Of a stretch of 27,733 nt of DNA, positions 1 through 6,710 are shown piece by piece. Numbering within the stretch: position 1 is the first letter of the stretch; every line of letters starts with the position of its first letter. The position numbers and the translations under genes are program-made. The DNA comes from Rhodospirillales bacterium (GTDB lineage Bacteria > Pseudomonadota > Alphaproteobacteria > Rhodospirillales > JAPHTL01). The notes below the pieces were generated by a model. The model had not been told where the DNA came from. It did no database searches and worked only from the letters and a program-made list of their open reading frames with translations. The stretch covers positions 1 to 27,733 of the forward strand of contig JAPHTL010000215.1 in assembly GCA_026193355.1 (NCBI GenBank), read 5' to 3'.

Positions 1-1
1 C

Positions 2-844
2 ATCGCAAAACCGGCGCTGACCGCCATTACGCCCGTATCGATGGACCACCAGGATTATCTGGGCGACACGCTTGCCGCCATCGCGGGCGAGAAGGCCGGT
101 ATCCTCAAACCCGCCGTTGCTTGCGTCTGCGCCGCACAGGAACCCGCCGCGCAGGATGTGATTGCCGAGCGCGCCAGAATGATCGGCGCACCTCTTGTTG
201 TCGAAGGAACGGATTGGACGGCGGCGCGGAAGGGCGAGGAAATGACGGTGCGCGTGCGGGGCAGGGAACGCATCCTCCCCGCTCCGGCCCTTGTCGGGGA
301 ATTCCAGATCGCCAATGCGGGCCATGCCGTGGCCTGCGCGGATGCCCTTGCCGACATTCTGCCCATCGGCGACGACGCCATCGCGGAAGGCCTTCGGTCC
401 GTTTCATGGCCCGGCCGGCTGCAACGCCTGACGCGCGGACCGCTGGTCGATATGCTGGCGGGTGAGGATACGGACTGGGAGCTATGGCTGGACGGCGGGC
501 ATAATCCCGCTGCGGGACAGGCATTGGCGAAACAGGCGCGGCAGTGGCGGGACAAGTCACTTCATATCGTGTTTGGTATGCTCAACAACCGCAACCCGGC
601 GGAATTTCTCATGCCGTTTGGCATGCGGGTGCGGCAGGCCGTGGCGGTGCCGATCCCCGGACAGCCGAACTCGCTTTCCGCGGCCGAGGCCGCCGATGGC
701 GCGGCGCGGGCCGGAATGCCGGTCGCCGCCGCCCCCGATGTGGCGACCGCGATCCGCGCCCTGTTGCGCAATCACAAACCCGGACGCATTCTTATCACCG
801 GATCGCTCTATCTGGCGGGATCGGTGCTGTGCGAAAACGGTTGA
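2..844 (+). CDS. folC: Folylpolyglutamate synthase / dihydrofolate synthase, C-terminal part (5' end outside window)
   Basis: FolC adds glutamate to dihydropteroate or folates in the cytoplasm, using ATP, and so makes and retains folate cofactors. The frame is open from the left edge, so the ATP-binding N-terminus with its P-loop is missing and the first in-frame ATG at 41 is internal. What remains shows the family hallmarks: a DHQDYLGDT stretch followed by GEKAGILKP, which matches the conserved region after the P-loop of Mur-ligase-like FolC, and later DGGHNPAAG, the equivalent of the DGAHNP motif in the C-terminal ligase domain. The protein ends normally at a TGA. Its stop lies 3 bases from the stop of the convergent secreted-protein gene, so there is no room for a dedicated terminator. 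Family assignment is firm; whether it is the bifunctional form cannot be read from this fragment. Confidence 0.9.
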   Translation: MAKPALTAITPVSMDHQDYLGDTLAAIAGEKAGILKPAVACVCAAQEPAAQDVIAERARMIGAPLVVEGTDWTAARKGEEMTVRVRGRERILPAPALVGEFQIANAGHAVACADALADILPIGDDAIAEGLRSVSWPGRLQRLTRGPLVDMLAGEDTDWELWLDGGHNPAAGQALAKQARQWRDKSLHIVFGMLNNRNPAEFLMPFGMRVRQAVAVPIPGQPNSLSAAEAADGAARAGMPVAAAPDVATAIRALLRNHKPGRILITGSLYLAGSVLCENG

Positions 845-847
845 GCG

Positions 848-1648
848 TTATTTGACGCTGAATTCGATTTCCGCACTGAGTGAGCCGCTGTTGAAATCGC
901 CCCACACCGGGTTTTCGTTCATGTCCCGCGCATGGACGCGCCACAGGTACATGCCGCCCGGCTGAAGCAGGCCCTTGGGCAGGACGAGACGAGGTTCGGG
1001 AAGCAACCTGGACTGATACAGCAACTTGCCGTCCTGCCAGCCGTCGCGGATGAACACCTTGTAGAAACGAGCACCGGGTATCGGGTTCCAGGTCAGCTCT
1101 TCAGGTATGGGGATATCGGTGGCGCCATCGGGCGGCGTCAGGCCCGAGGCCAGAGGCAGGCCTTCGGGCATAACCCAGTCCTTCGAAAGGTGAACGCTGC
1201 CGTCCTTCATGGTGACATGGGTCGTGTACCAGCCTTCCGTCTGCTTTTCCGGCAGGTCGAAGAACTTGATGTAGATCCTTTTCTCCCCCCTGTCCTTGGT
1301 CGGTGCCTCGTAGCGGTATTTGCCCAAGTCCATATCGCCCATGTGTCCGCCGTCGGGCGCGAAAATCTCGATCTTCGCGATATCAGCGAAGAACCTGCTG
1401 GAAAAGAGGGCGAAAACGAAACGTTCCCGATCCGTCCAGTTGCAAATGTGGATGTCGAAAAAGCCTGGCTTGATCGAGTGGGGGTCCTTGCCGACAGGCT
1501 GGACCAGAGCCGACGAGACCGCCGCGTGCTGAGTGTCCGCCCGGGAAACATCCGCTGTCGACATCGCCAAAAGAAAAAACGCTGAAAAGGAAAAGCCAGC
1601 CTTCCGTATAGCAGATGATAACGACCTGCCCGCAACCATCATCCTCAT
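848..1648 (-). CDS. Secreted protein of unknown function with a C-terminal Fn3-like beta domain
   Basis: I do not recognise this 266-residue protein. Residues 1-37 look like a Sec signal peptide: basic start, hydrophobic run AGFSFSAFFLLAMS, and a likely signal peptidase I site after SRA at 37. The mature part seems to hold two beta-rich regions. Residues about 50-150 are rich in aromatic residues (SIKPGFFDIHICNW, RIYIKFFDLP, GWYTTHV). Residues about 165-260 resemble a fibronectin-III or bacterial Ig-like fold (LTPPDGATDIPIPEELTWNP, then YLWRVHARD). It has no lipobox, no transmembrane helix after the signal and no recognisable catalytic motif. The ATG at 1648 is preferred because a GGGGGGG Shine-Dalgarno sits about 6 bases upstream; ATGs at codons 3 and 4 are alternatives. 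The gene is divergent from the transporter gene across a 224-base region, which suggests shared regulation, but that is inference. Confidence 0.7.
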   Translation of the reverse strand: MRMMVAGRSLSSAIRKAGFSFSAFFLLAMSTADVSRADTQHAAVSSALVQPVGKDPHSIKPGFFDIHICNWTDRERFVFALFSSRFFADIAKIEIFAPDGGHMGDMDLGKYRYEAPTKDRGEKRIYIKFFDLPEKQTEGWYTTHVTMKDGSVHLSKDWVMPEGLPLASGLTPPDGATDIPIPEELTWNPIPGARFYKVFIRDGWQDGKLLYQSRLLPEPRLVLPKGLLQPGGMYLWRVHARDMNENPVWGDFNSGSLSAEIEFSVK

Positions 1649-1737
1649 ATAAAGCCCCCCCTTCAGGGTAACTCCCCCGTCAGCGTTTAAACGCCGTGCA
1701 AGATGATCGCAACCACAATGGAATTTGTCTAGTTACA

Positions 1738-1767
1738 ATTATCTTATACATGCTGTACAAAAAACAA
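1738..1767 (-). promoter_or_regulatory. Candidate sigma70-type promoter for the secreted-protein gene
   Basis: On the minus strand a TTGTTT (1762-1767) is followed after 18 bases by GATAAT (1738-1743). The -10 matches the consensus at 5 of 6 positions and the -35 at only 3 of 6. The surrounding 224-base region is the most AT-rich part of the left end, as expected for a divergent promoter region. No equally good promoter was found for the plus-strand transporter gene; a GATAAT at 1809-1814 lacks a recognisable -35. The pair is weak and unproven. Confidence 0.3.
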
Positions 1768-1853
1768 GACCCCTCAATATTTGTGGGGATGTGGTTGAGT
1801 TCTCGCCGGATAATCTGCAGAACTATCGCCGCATTAATGATCAGGCTTTGCTA

Positions 1854-1872
1854 AAGGGGGCTGAAACCAGCC
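1854..1872 (+). promoter_or_regulatory. Shine-Dalgarno overlapping a small hairpin directly before the transporter start codon
   Basis: The run AAAGGGGG ends at 1860 and is the only ribosome-binding sequence near the ATG at 1873. Its last two G bases begin a perfect 5-bp inverted repeat, GGCTG-AAAC-CAGCC (1859-1872), that ends at the base before the start codon. In the mRNA this would fold into a small hairpin touching both the ribosome-binding site and the start. It could modulate translation or shorten the apparent spacing; its stability is modest and a role is inferred only. Confidence 0.4.
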
Positions 1873-4584
1873 ATGTCCAGTAAGCGGCTGGGGCGGTATT
1901 TTCTGGTATTCCCGGGGGAAGGGGCACTGGTTCTCTACAGCGCCAGCCTTTATTTCCTGCTTGGCCTGGGCATGGCGTTAGGGCGGGCTTCCAGCGATAC
2001 CCTTTTCTTCAAGCGCTTCGGCGTCGAATTCCTGCCCCACATGTTCTTCGCCACCGGCATCCTGCTGGTTCTTTTCGGTCTGTTTTATGCGGAACTGGCT
2101 GACCGGGTGCGTTCCCACCGACTGTTTCAGGGAATGCTGCTGCTGTACGTCGTGTTTCTGGGGTTCACCTGGACCTTCATTTCAACAGATTCGCACCCGC
2201 TCTGGTACGTCGTCTATTTTCTCGGCTATGCGGTGTTTTCCGAATTCGTCGTGACCCATTTCAATCTCTATGTCTCCGGGTTCATGGACCCTTTGCAGTC
2301 CAAGAGGCTGTTTCCCCTGATCACCGCCGGGTCGCGCATGGGCGGCATCATCGGTGGGGCCATGATGGCGGTGATGCTGAGCTGGCTGAACACGGAGGAC
2401 ATGGCACTGGTATGGGCGGCCAGCCTAAGCATATCCATCATCCTCCTGGCGGCGTATCACCGTGGGGAACAGCGCCCGACAAAACGAAAAGCCAAGTCGA
2501 CTCATTCCGCCACTGCATCCAGGGGCCGCTTCACCGCGATTTCCGAAGGCTTGCGGTACGCACGCCGCTCCGCTTTCGTTCGCGTCACTGGCTACGCCAT
2601 GTTCGCCCTGATCGTGATCATCGCCATCCAGGACTATCTGGTCAGCACGATCATCACCGGCCATTTCACGGACGAAGCGCAACTGGCCGCCTTCTTCGGC
2701 TGGTTCACCGCCATCACCAATGCCGTGACGCTGTTCCTGCAGCTTCTCGTCACCAACCGGATGATGCGGCGTTTCGGCCTCAAGTTCGTCAGCCTGATCT
2801 ACCCTGTCACCAGCCTTCTGACCTTTGCCGCTCTGGCCGTCAGCCCGTCGTTCCTGGCCGCCCTGGTCGGCCGCTTCAACTACATGGGGTTCCTCCCCGC
2901 TTTCCGACACCCTTCCGCCAACCTGTACTTCCATGCCTTGCCGTTGCAGGTGCAGGGACGGGTTCGGGCCTTGATGACCGGTCTTGTGCTGCCGTTGGGC
3001 ATGGGCTTCGCCGGGCTGATGCTGATCGCCGTGGACAAGGAGGCCGTCATCCAATGGCTGGGCTGGGTTGGCTTTGCGGCGGCCGGGGCCTATCTGCTGT
3101 TTCAGGTCTGGAAGAACCGTCTTTACGGGACCAGTCTGGTTCAACTGATCCAGGGCCAGGTCTTCGTATCCAAGGGAGGCACCATCGAGGATCTGCGCCG
3201 CCTGGATCGTGCCGTCTGCGCCCGTCTGGAGCAGTTGATCCGGGAAGCGAAAGACACCGATTCCCTCATGACCTTCGTCGACCTGCTATGGCGGGGGGCT
3301 CCCGAGGACGCGGGTCCAATCCTTCTGGACATCGCGCCCACGAAAGAGCCTGCCATCCGTGACCGTCTTTTGCGAATTCTCGCCAATCTTCGATCCCCGG
3401 GATGGGAAGGGTTCGCCCACACCTGCCAGAATGATGGGGACCCCCACCTTAGAGGCACCGCCCTGACGCTTCTGGCCGAGCATGGAGACGACCGCGTATG
3501 GGCCGTTACCGAAGAGTGGCTTCGCCACGACAGCCCCCGCTTCAGAGCCACGGCGGCGCACATCGCCATGGGAAGCGGCCACCCCGGGACGATGGAAGGG
3601 GGGCGCGAGACGCTTGAACGGATGCTGGCCTCGAACCTATCATCGGACCTTATGGCAGCACTATCCGTGGTGCGCCTGATGCGGGACCCTTCCTGGTATG
3701 ATCGGGTTGCGCCCCTAACCACCCATGAAAACAGGCGGGTTCACGCCGCAGCGGTCTATTGCCTGGGCGCGATTGGGGAACCGGGGAAGGGAATCATGGC
3801 CGGGATATTGCAAAAAGCCTTCGATGACCCTGTCTGGGAAGTCCGCAAGGCGGCGATTGCGTCGGCCCCCGGACATCTTCCGCTCGATGCGCGGCTGGCG
3901 CTTCTCAGCCGCGCCCTTCGTGACGAAAGTTTTCAGGTCAAAAAAGCGGCGGCGGATACCGCACCGTTGCTTATGCCGATGACGCTGGAAGATTACCGGA
4001 CGTCCCTTTCCGGTTTCGCCGACGATTTCCGCATTCTCGCCTTGCTGTGCGACGGACTGACAGCAGCCAAGTTCGACGGAGCGGATACCCTGCTTCGCGA
4101 AACCGTCCATAACCAGCTTGATGCCGCCGAACGCAAACGACGCATCGCCCTGGCCGTAAAGGCGATGAACCCGGAGGAGGCGTCAATAGCGGTGTCGCAG
4201 GAGTCTTTCCTGTCCACCGTCTTGCACGAAGAGGTTCACCGCCATCTTGGCCTTGCCCTTCATGCGCTTGACGTCATGGGCGAACACGATGTGGTGCGCG
4301 CCGGACGGGCAGCATGGGCGAGCCGGGAAAAATCGACCCGGGCGCTGGCCCTTGAAACCATGCTCAGCGGTCAGCAGGATCCTCTGATTCGAAGGCTGGC
4401 GACCGTTCTCCAGAACGAACACGACGAAACCTGGCGATCGGGAGAAGCGGTGCCGGTAGCAAGCTGGGAGGAGACTCTGATATGGTGCGCGACTCATGGC
4501 AGCCGCTGGCTGAAACGCTGCGCCCAGTCGCTGAACACAAGGATCGAAACGGCCCCGACAGGCGAAAGGCCTGCAGTCTGGTAA
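1873..4584 (+). CDS. Nucleotide-translocase-like membrane transporter fused to a HEAT-repeat tail
   Basis: A 903-residue inner-membrane protein. Residues about 18-415 contain some 10-12 hydrophobic segments and resemble the ATP/ADP (NTT) translocase branch of the major facilitator fold. The best local signatures are SSDTLFFKRFG near 40-50, AELADRV near 73-79, and DPLQSKRLFPLITAGSRMGG at 139-158, which fits the loop around the fifth helix in NTT-like proteins of free-living bacteria. A basic cytoplasmic loop (QRPTKRKAKST, 200-210) separates the two halves. Residues about 440-890 are soluble, Leu/Ala-rich helical repeats typical of HEAT or PBS-lyase-like units, for example HAAAVYCLGAIGEPG and DPVWEVRKAAIASAP. 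The next gene, 15 bases downstream, encodes a cyclic-nucleotide-binding domain. In related proteins HEAT and such a domain can be part of one chain (established for this family), so a regulated transporter complex is plausible. The substrate is unknown; nucleotide transport is inferred from resemblance only. Confidence 0.75.
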   Translation: MSSKRLGRYFLVFPGEGALVLYSASLYFLLGLGMALGRASSDTLFFKRFGVEFLPHMFFATGILLVLFGLFYAELADRVRSHRLFQGMLLLYVVFLGFTWTFISTDSHPLWYVVYFLGYAVFSEFVVTHFNLYVSGFMDPLQSKRLFPLITAGSRMGGIIGGAMMAVMLSWLNTEDMALVWAASLSISIILLAAYHRGEQRPTKRKAKSTHSATASRGRFTAISEGLRYARRSAFVRVTGYAMFALIVIIAIQDYLVSTIITGHFTDEAQLAAFFGWFTAITNAVTLFLQLLVTNRMMRRFGLKFVSLIYPVTSLLTFAALAVSPSFLAALVGRFNYMGFLPAFRHPSANLYFHALPLQVQGRVRALMTGLVLPLGMGFAGLMLIAVDKEAVIQWLGWVGFAAAGAYLLFQVWKNRLYGTSLVQLIQGQVFVSKGGTIEDLRRLDRAVCARLEQLIREAKDTDSLMTFVDLLWRGAPEDAGPILLDIAPTKEPAIRDRLLRILANLRSPGWEGFAHTCQNDGDPHLRGTALTLLAEHGDDRVWAVTEEWLRHDSPRFRATAAHIAMGSGHPGTMEGGRETLERMLASNLSSDLMAALSVVRLMRDPSWYDRVAPLTTHENRRVHAAAVYCLGAIGEPGKGIMAGILQKAFDDPVWEVRKAAIASAPGHLPLDARLALLSRALRDESFQVKKAAADTAPLLMPMTLEDYRTSLSGFADDFRILALLCDGLTAAKFDGADTLLRETVHNQLDAAERKRRIALAVKAMNPEEASIAVSQESFLSTVLHEEVHRHLGLALHALDVMGEHDVVRAGRAAWASREKSTRALALETMLSGQQDPLIRRLATVLQNEHDETWRSGEAVPVASWEETLIWCATHGSRWLKRCAQSLNTRIETAPTGERPAVW

Positions 4585-4599
4585 CGGAAACGACGGATC

Positions 4600-5073
4600 A
4601 TGTCCTTTGAACGCATCATGCTGCTGAAGCGGGTCCCGTTCTTCTCGCTGTTGCGCACCGATCAACTGCGCTGGGTATCGGAAGCCCTTGACCCGGTGTT
4701 CTGGATCGAGGGCGAACGCGTTTTCGACAAGGGGGAATCAGGAAACGCCATGTTCCTGATCATCACCGGCTGTATCGGCATTTCGCTGGACGACAACGTG
4801 GAGAGCAAGAGCTTCGTCGCCGAACTGAAGGACGGCGACTGTTTCGGTGAAATGGGCATTCTGGACGACCAGACCCGATCGGCGACGGCTCACGTACTTT
4901 CAGATACTCAGGGCCTGTCGCTCAGCAAAGAAAAACTGCACGGCCTGCTGATGTCCTATCCTGAACTGGGAATCGGCATGCTGAAGGCCATGTCACAACG
5001 CCAGCGCGCCACCAACGCCAAACTCACCGCCAGGAACGATTCTTCACACGTTTCCGCCACATCAATGAATTGA
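4600..5073 (+). CDS. Stand-alone cyclic-nucleotide-binding (CRP effector) domain protein
   Basis: This 157-residue protein consists almost wholly of one cyclic-nucleotide-binding beta-roll. It opens with a helical FFSLLRTDQLRWVSEAL segment, followed by the glycine-rich DKGESGNAMFLIITGCI strand pair near 43-59. The phosphate-binding cassette is FGEMGILDDQTRSAT at 82-96, with Glu84 and Arg93 in the places that contact the ribose and phosphate of cAMP or cGMP. There is no helix-turn-helix after the domain, only a helical tail and a short Ser/Thr-rich end, so it is not a CRP-type transcription factor. It starts 15 bases after the transporter stop and ends 13 bases before the oxidoreductase start, so one transcript is likely. 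The simplest reading is a ligand sensor acting on the HEAT-tailed transporter as a separate subunit; that partnership is inference. Confidence 0.85.
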   Translation: MSFERIMLLKRVPFFSLLRTDQLRWVSEALDPVFWIEGERVFDKGESGNAMFLIITGCIGISLDDNVESKSFVAELKDGDCFGEMGILDDQTRSATAHVLSDTQGLSLSKEKLHGLLMSYPELGIGMLKAMSQRQRATNAKLTARNDSSHVSATSMN

Positions 5074-5086
5074 ACAGGAAAGTCTT

Positions 5087-6205
5087 ATGCCCAGCCGCCT
5101 CTTTGCCCCCATCGAACTCCGCTCCCTTACCCTCAACAACCGGGTCGTCGTCGCGCCCATGTGCCAGTACAGCGCGCACGACGGCGTGGCCAACGACTGG
5201 CATCTGATGCATATGGGGCAGTTCGCCGTCGCCGGTTGCGGGCTGTTTATCACCGAAGCCACGGGCGTCGTACCCGAAGGTCGGATCACCCCGGGCTGTC
5301 TGGGACTGTGGAACGACGAACAGGAAGAAGCCCTTGGCCGCATCATCCGCTTCGCCAAGGATTACGGCAACGCCGCCATGGGCATCCAGCTGGCCCATGC
5401 GGGCCGCAAGGCATCGACCCAGTCGCCCTGGGAGGGTGGTGCGCCGCAAAGCGCCGACGGCGGCGGCTGGTCCGAGATCGTCGGCCCCTCGGCCATCCCC
5501 TTCGCCGACGGCTGGCCGGTTCCCAGGGAACTCGATGCGGCTGGCCTCGCCCGCGTCAAGCAAGGCTTCGTCGATGCGGCGAAACGCGCCGATCGCGCCG
5601 GGTTCGATCTGGTCGAAATCCATGCCGCGCACGGCTACCTGCTGCATACCTTCCTGTCGCCGATCAGCAACCAGCGCACCGACGACTACGGCGGGTCGCT
5701 GGAAAACCGCATGCGCTTCCCGATGGAGGTGTTCGAGGCGATCCGCGCCGTCTGGCCCGAAGACAAACCGCTTGGCATCCGGATATCGGCAACCGACTGG
5801 ATCGACGGCGGCTGGGAAATCGACGATTCCGTCGCCTTCGCCATGGCGCTGGAGGAAATGGGATGCGACTTCATCCATGTTTCCAGCGGCGGCCTCGACC
5901 CCGCACAGGAAATCACCGCCGGGCCGGGCTATCAGGTCGGGCTGTGCGCCGAAATCACATCGGTGACCGATATGGCGACCATTGCGGTCGGTATGATCGA
6001 TGAACCCAAGCAGGCGGAAACCATCGTGTCGTCCGGACAGGCCGACATGATTGCGCTGGGCCGGCCGATGCTGCTCAACCCCCATTGGGCATGGCGGGCT
6101 TCGGTGGAACTGCGCGCCGACGCGCCGTTCCCGCGCCAGTACCAGCGCGCCCATCCGTCACTGTCCGCCCTGCCCGTTCCGGGCAATCCGCCGAAGAAGA
6201 AATAG
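5087..6205 (+). CDS. NADH:flavin oxidoreductase, YqjM-type old yellow enzyme
   Basis: A 372-residue cytoplasmic FMN enzyme of the old yellow enzyme family, which reduces activated C=C bonds with NAD(P)H. The N-terminus SRLFAPIELRSLTLNNRVVV leads into APMCQYSA, where Cys26 is the redox-tuning cysteine typical of the YqjM/NamA subgroup. Further hallmarks are IQLAHAGRK near 98-106, EIHAAHGYLLHTFLSP, the NQRTDDYGGSLENRMRF segment, and GRPMLLNPHW near the C-terminus. The length fits the subgroup. An AGGAAAG ribosome-binding site precedes the ATG, and the gene follows the cyclic-nucleotide protein by 13 bases, so it probably belongs to the same operon. A strong terminator follows the stop. The physiological substrate cannot be deduced; a detoxification or ene-reduction role is general for the family. 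Confidence 0.92.
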   Translation: MPSRLFAPIELRSLTLNNRVVVAPMCQYSAHDGVANDWHLMHMGQFAVAGCGLFITEATGVVPEGRITPGCLGLWNDEQEEALGRIIRFAKDYGNAAMGIQLAHAGRKASTQSPWEGGAPQSADGGGWSEIVGPSAIPFADGWPVPRELDAAGLARVKQGFVDAAKRADRAGFDLVEIHAAHGYLLHTFLSPISNQRTDDYGGSLENRMRFPMEVFEAIRAVWPEDKPLGIRISATDWIDGGWEIDDSVAFAMALEEMGCDFIHVSSGGLDPAQEITAGPGYQVGLCAEITSVTDMATIAVGMIDEPKQAETIVSSGQADMIALGRPMLLNPHWAWRASVELRADAPFPRQYQRAHPSLSALPVPGNPPKKK

Positions 6206-6233
6206 GCCGCCCGAAAATCAGTTTCAGGCAACG

Positions 6234-6262
6234 AAAAACCCCCGCCAGACGGCGGGGGTTTT
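6234..6262. terminator. Bidirectional rho-independent terminator
   Basis: A perfect GC stem CCCCCGCC / GGCGGGGG with a 4-base AGAC loop (6239-6258) is flanked by AAAAA on the left and TTTT on the right. It therefore works as an intrinsic terminator on both strands. It lies between two convergent genes, the oxidoreductase (stop at 6205) and trxA (stop at 6292), and can end both transcripts. Confidence 0.93.
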
Positions 6263-6291
6263 CATAATCCGCAAGCGGCTTCGCCGAGGCG

Positions 6292-6609
6292 TCAGACCAC
6301 TGACTGAACCCATTCGAAAAGCTTGCTCTTGGGCAACGCGCCGATCTTGGTGGCGGCAACCTGTCCGTCCTTGAAAACCATCAGGGTCGGGATGCCGCGA
6401 ACGCCGTACTTCGACGGGGTCATCGGGTTTTCATCGATATTGATCTTCGCGATGACGACCTTCTCGCCCATTTCGGCGGCAAGCTCGTCCAGCGCAGGCG
6501 CGATCTGCTTGCACGGGCCGCACCACTCCGCCCAGAAGTCAACGACCACAGGCGTGGAGGACTTCAGAACGTCGGCATCGAAGGAGTCGTCGGTAACTTG
6601 CTTTGTCAT
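6292..6609 (-). CDS. trxA: Thioredoxin 1
   Basis: A 105-residue classical thioredoxin, the general cytoplasmic disulfide reductant that feeds ribonucleotide reductase, methionine sulfoxide reductases and other targets. The active site WCGPC is at 29-33 within VVVDFWAEWCGPCKQIAP. The buried Asp (VDFWA) and the cis-proline loop RGIPTLMVF are present, and the length is exactly that of the family. The ATG at 6609 is preceded by a modest GGGAT ribosome-binding site. The gene stands 101 bases downstream of addA on the same strand, an arrangement seen in many alphaproteobacteria. That gap could carry its own promoter, but I could not find convincing -35 and -10 boxes. Its 3' end is served by the shared bidirectional terminator. 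Confidence 0.97.
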   Translation of the reverse strand: MTKQVTDDSFDADVLKSSTPVVVDFWAEWCGPCKQIAPALDELAAEMGEKVVIAKINIDENPMTPSKYGVRGIPTLMVFKDGQVAATKIGALPKSKLFEWVQSVV

Positions 6610-6710
6610 TTAATTATCCCGTCTGGTGGCGAACCGGCAGCGGCGCATCGGGCCATAACCGGTTGCGTGTCATTCTCGTTCAAGAAATCTAGGGTCGCCA
6701 TCCCGCCCCG

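Noticed and set aside
932..1585. 217-codon plus-strand frame opposite the secreted protein
   Set aside because: The minus-strand frame has a signal peptide, a good ribosome-binding site and beta-domain texture; the plus-strand frame has none of these.
1770..1788. CCCC / GGGG inverted repeat upstream of the transporter
   Set aside because: Only 4 base pairs with an 11-base loop and no T tract; not a terminator and too weak for an operator call.
5024..6154. 376-codon open frame antisense to the old yellow enzyme
   Set aside because: Shadow of a firmly identified plus-strand gene.
6632..6664. AACCGG / CCGGTT repeat between addA and trxA
   Set aside because: Six base pairs with a long loop and no associated promoter or T tract; likely chance.
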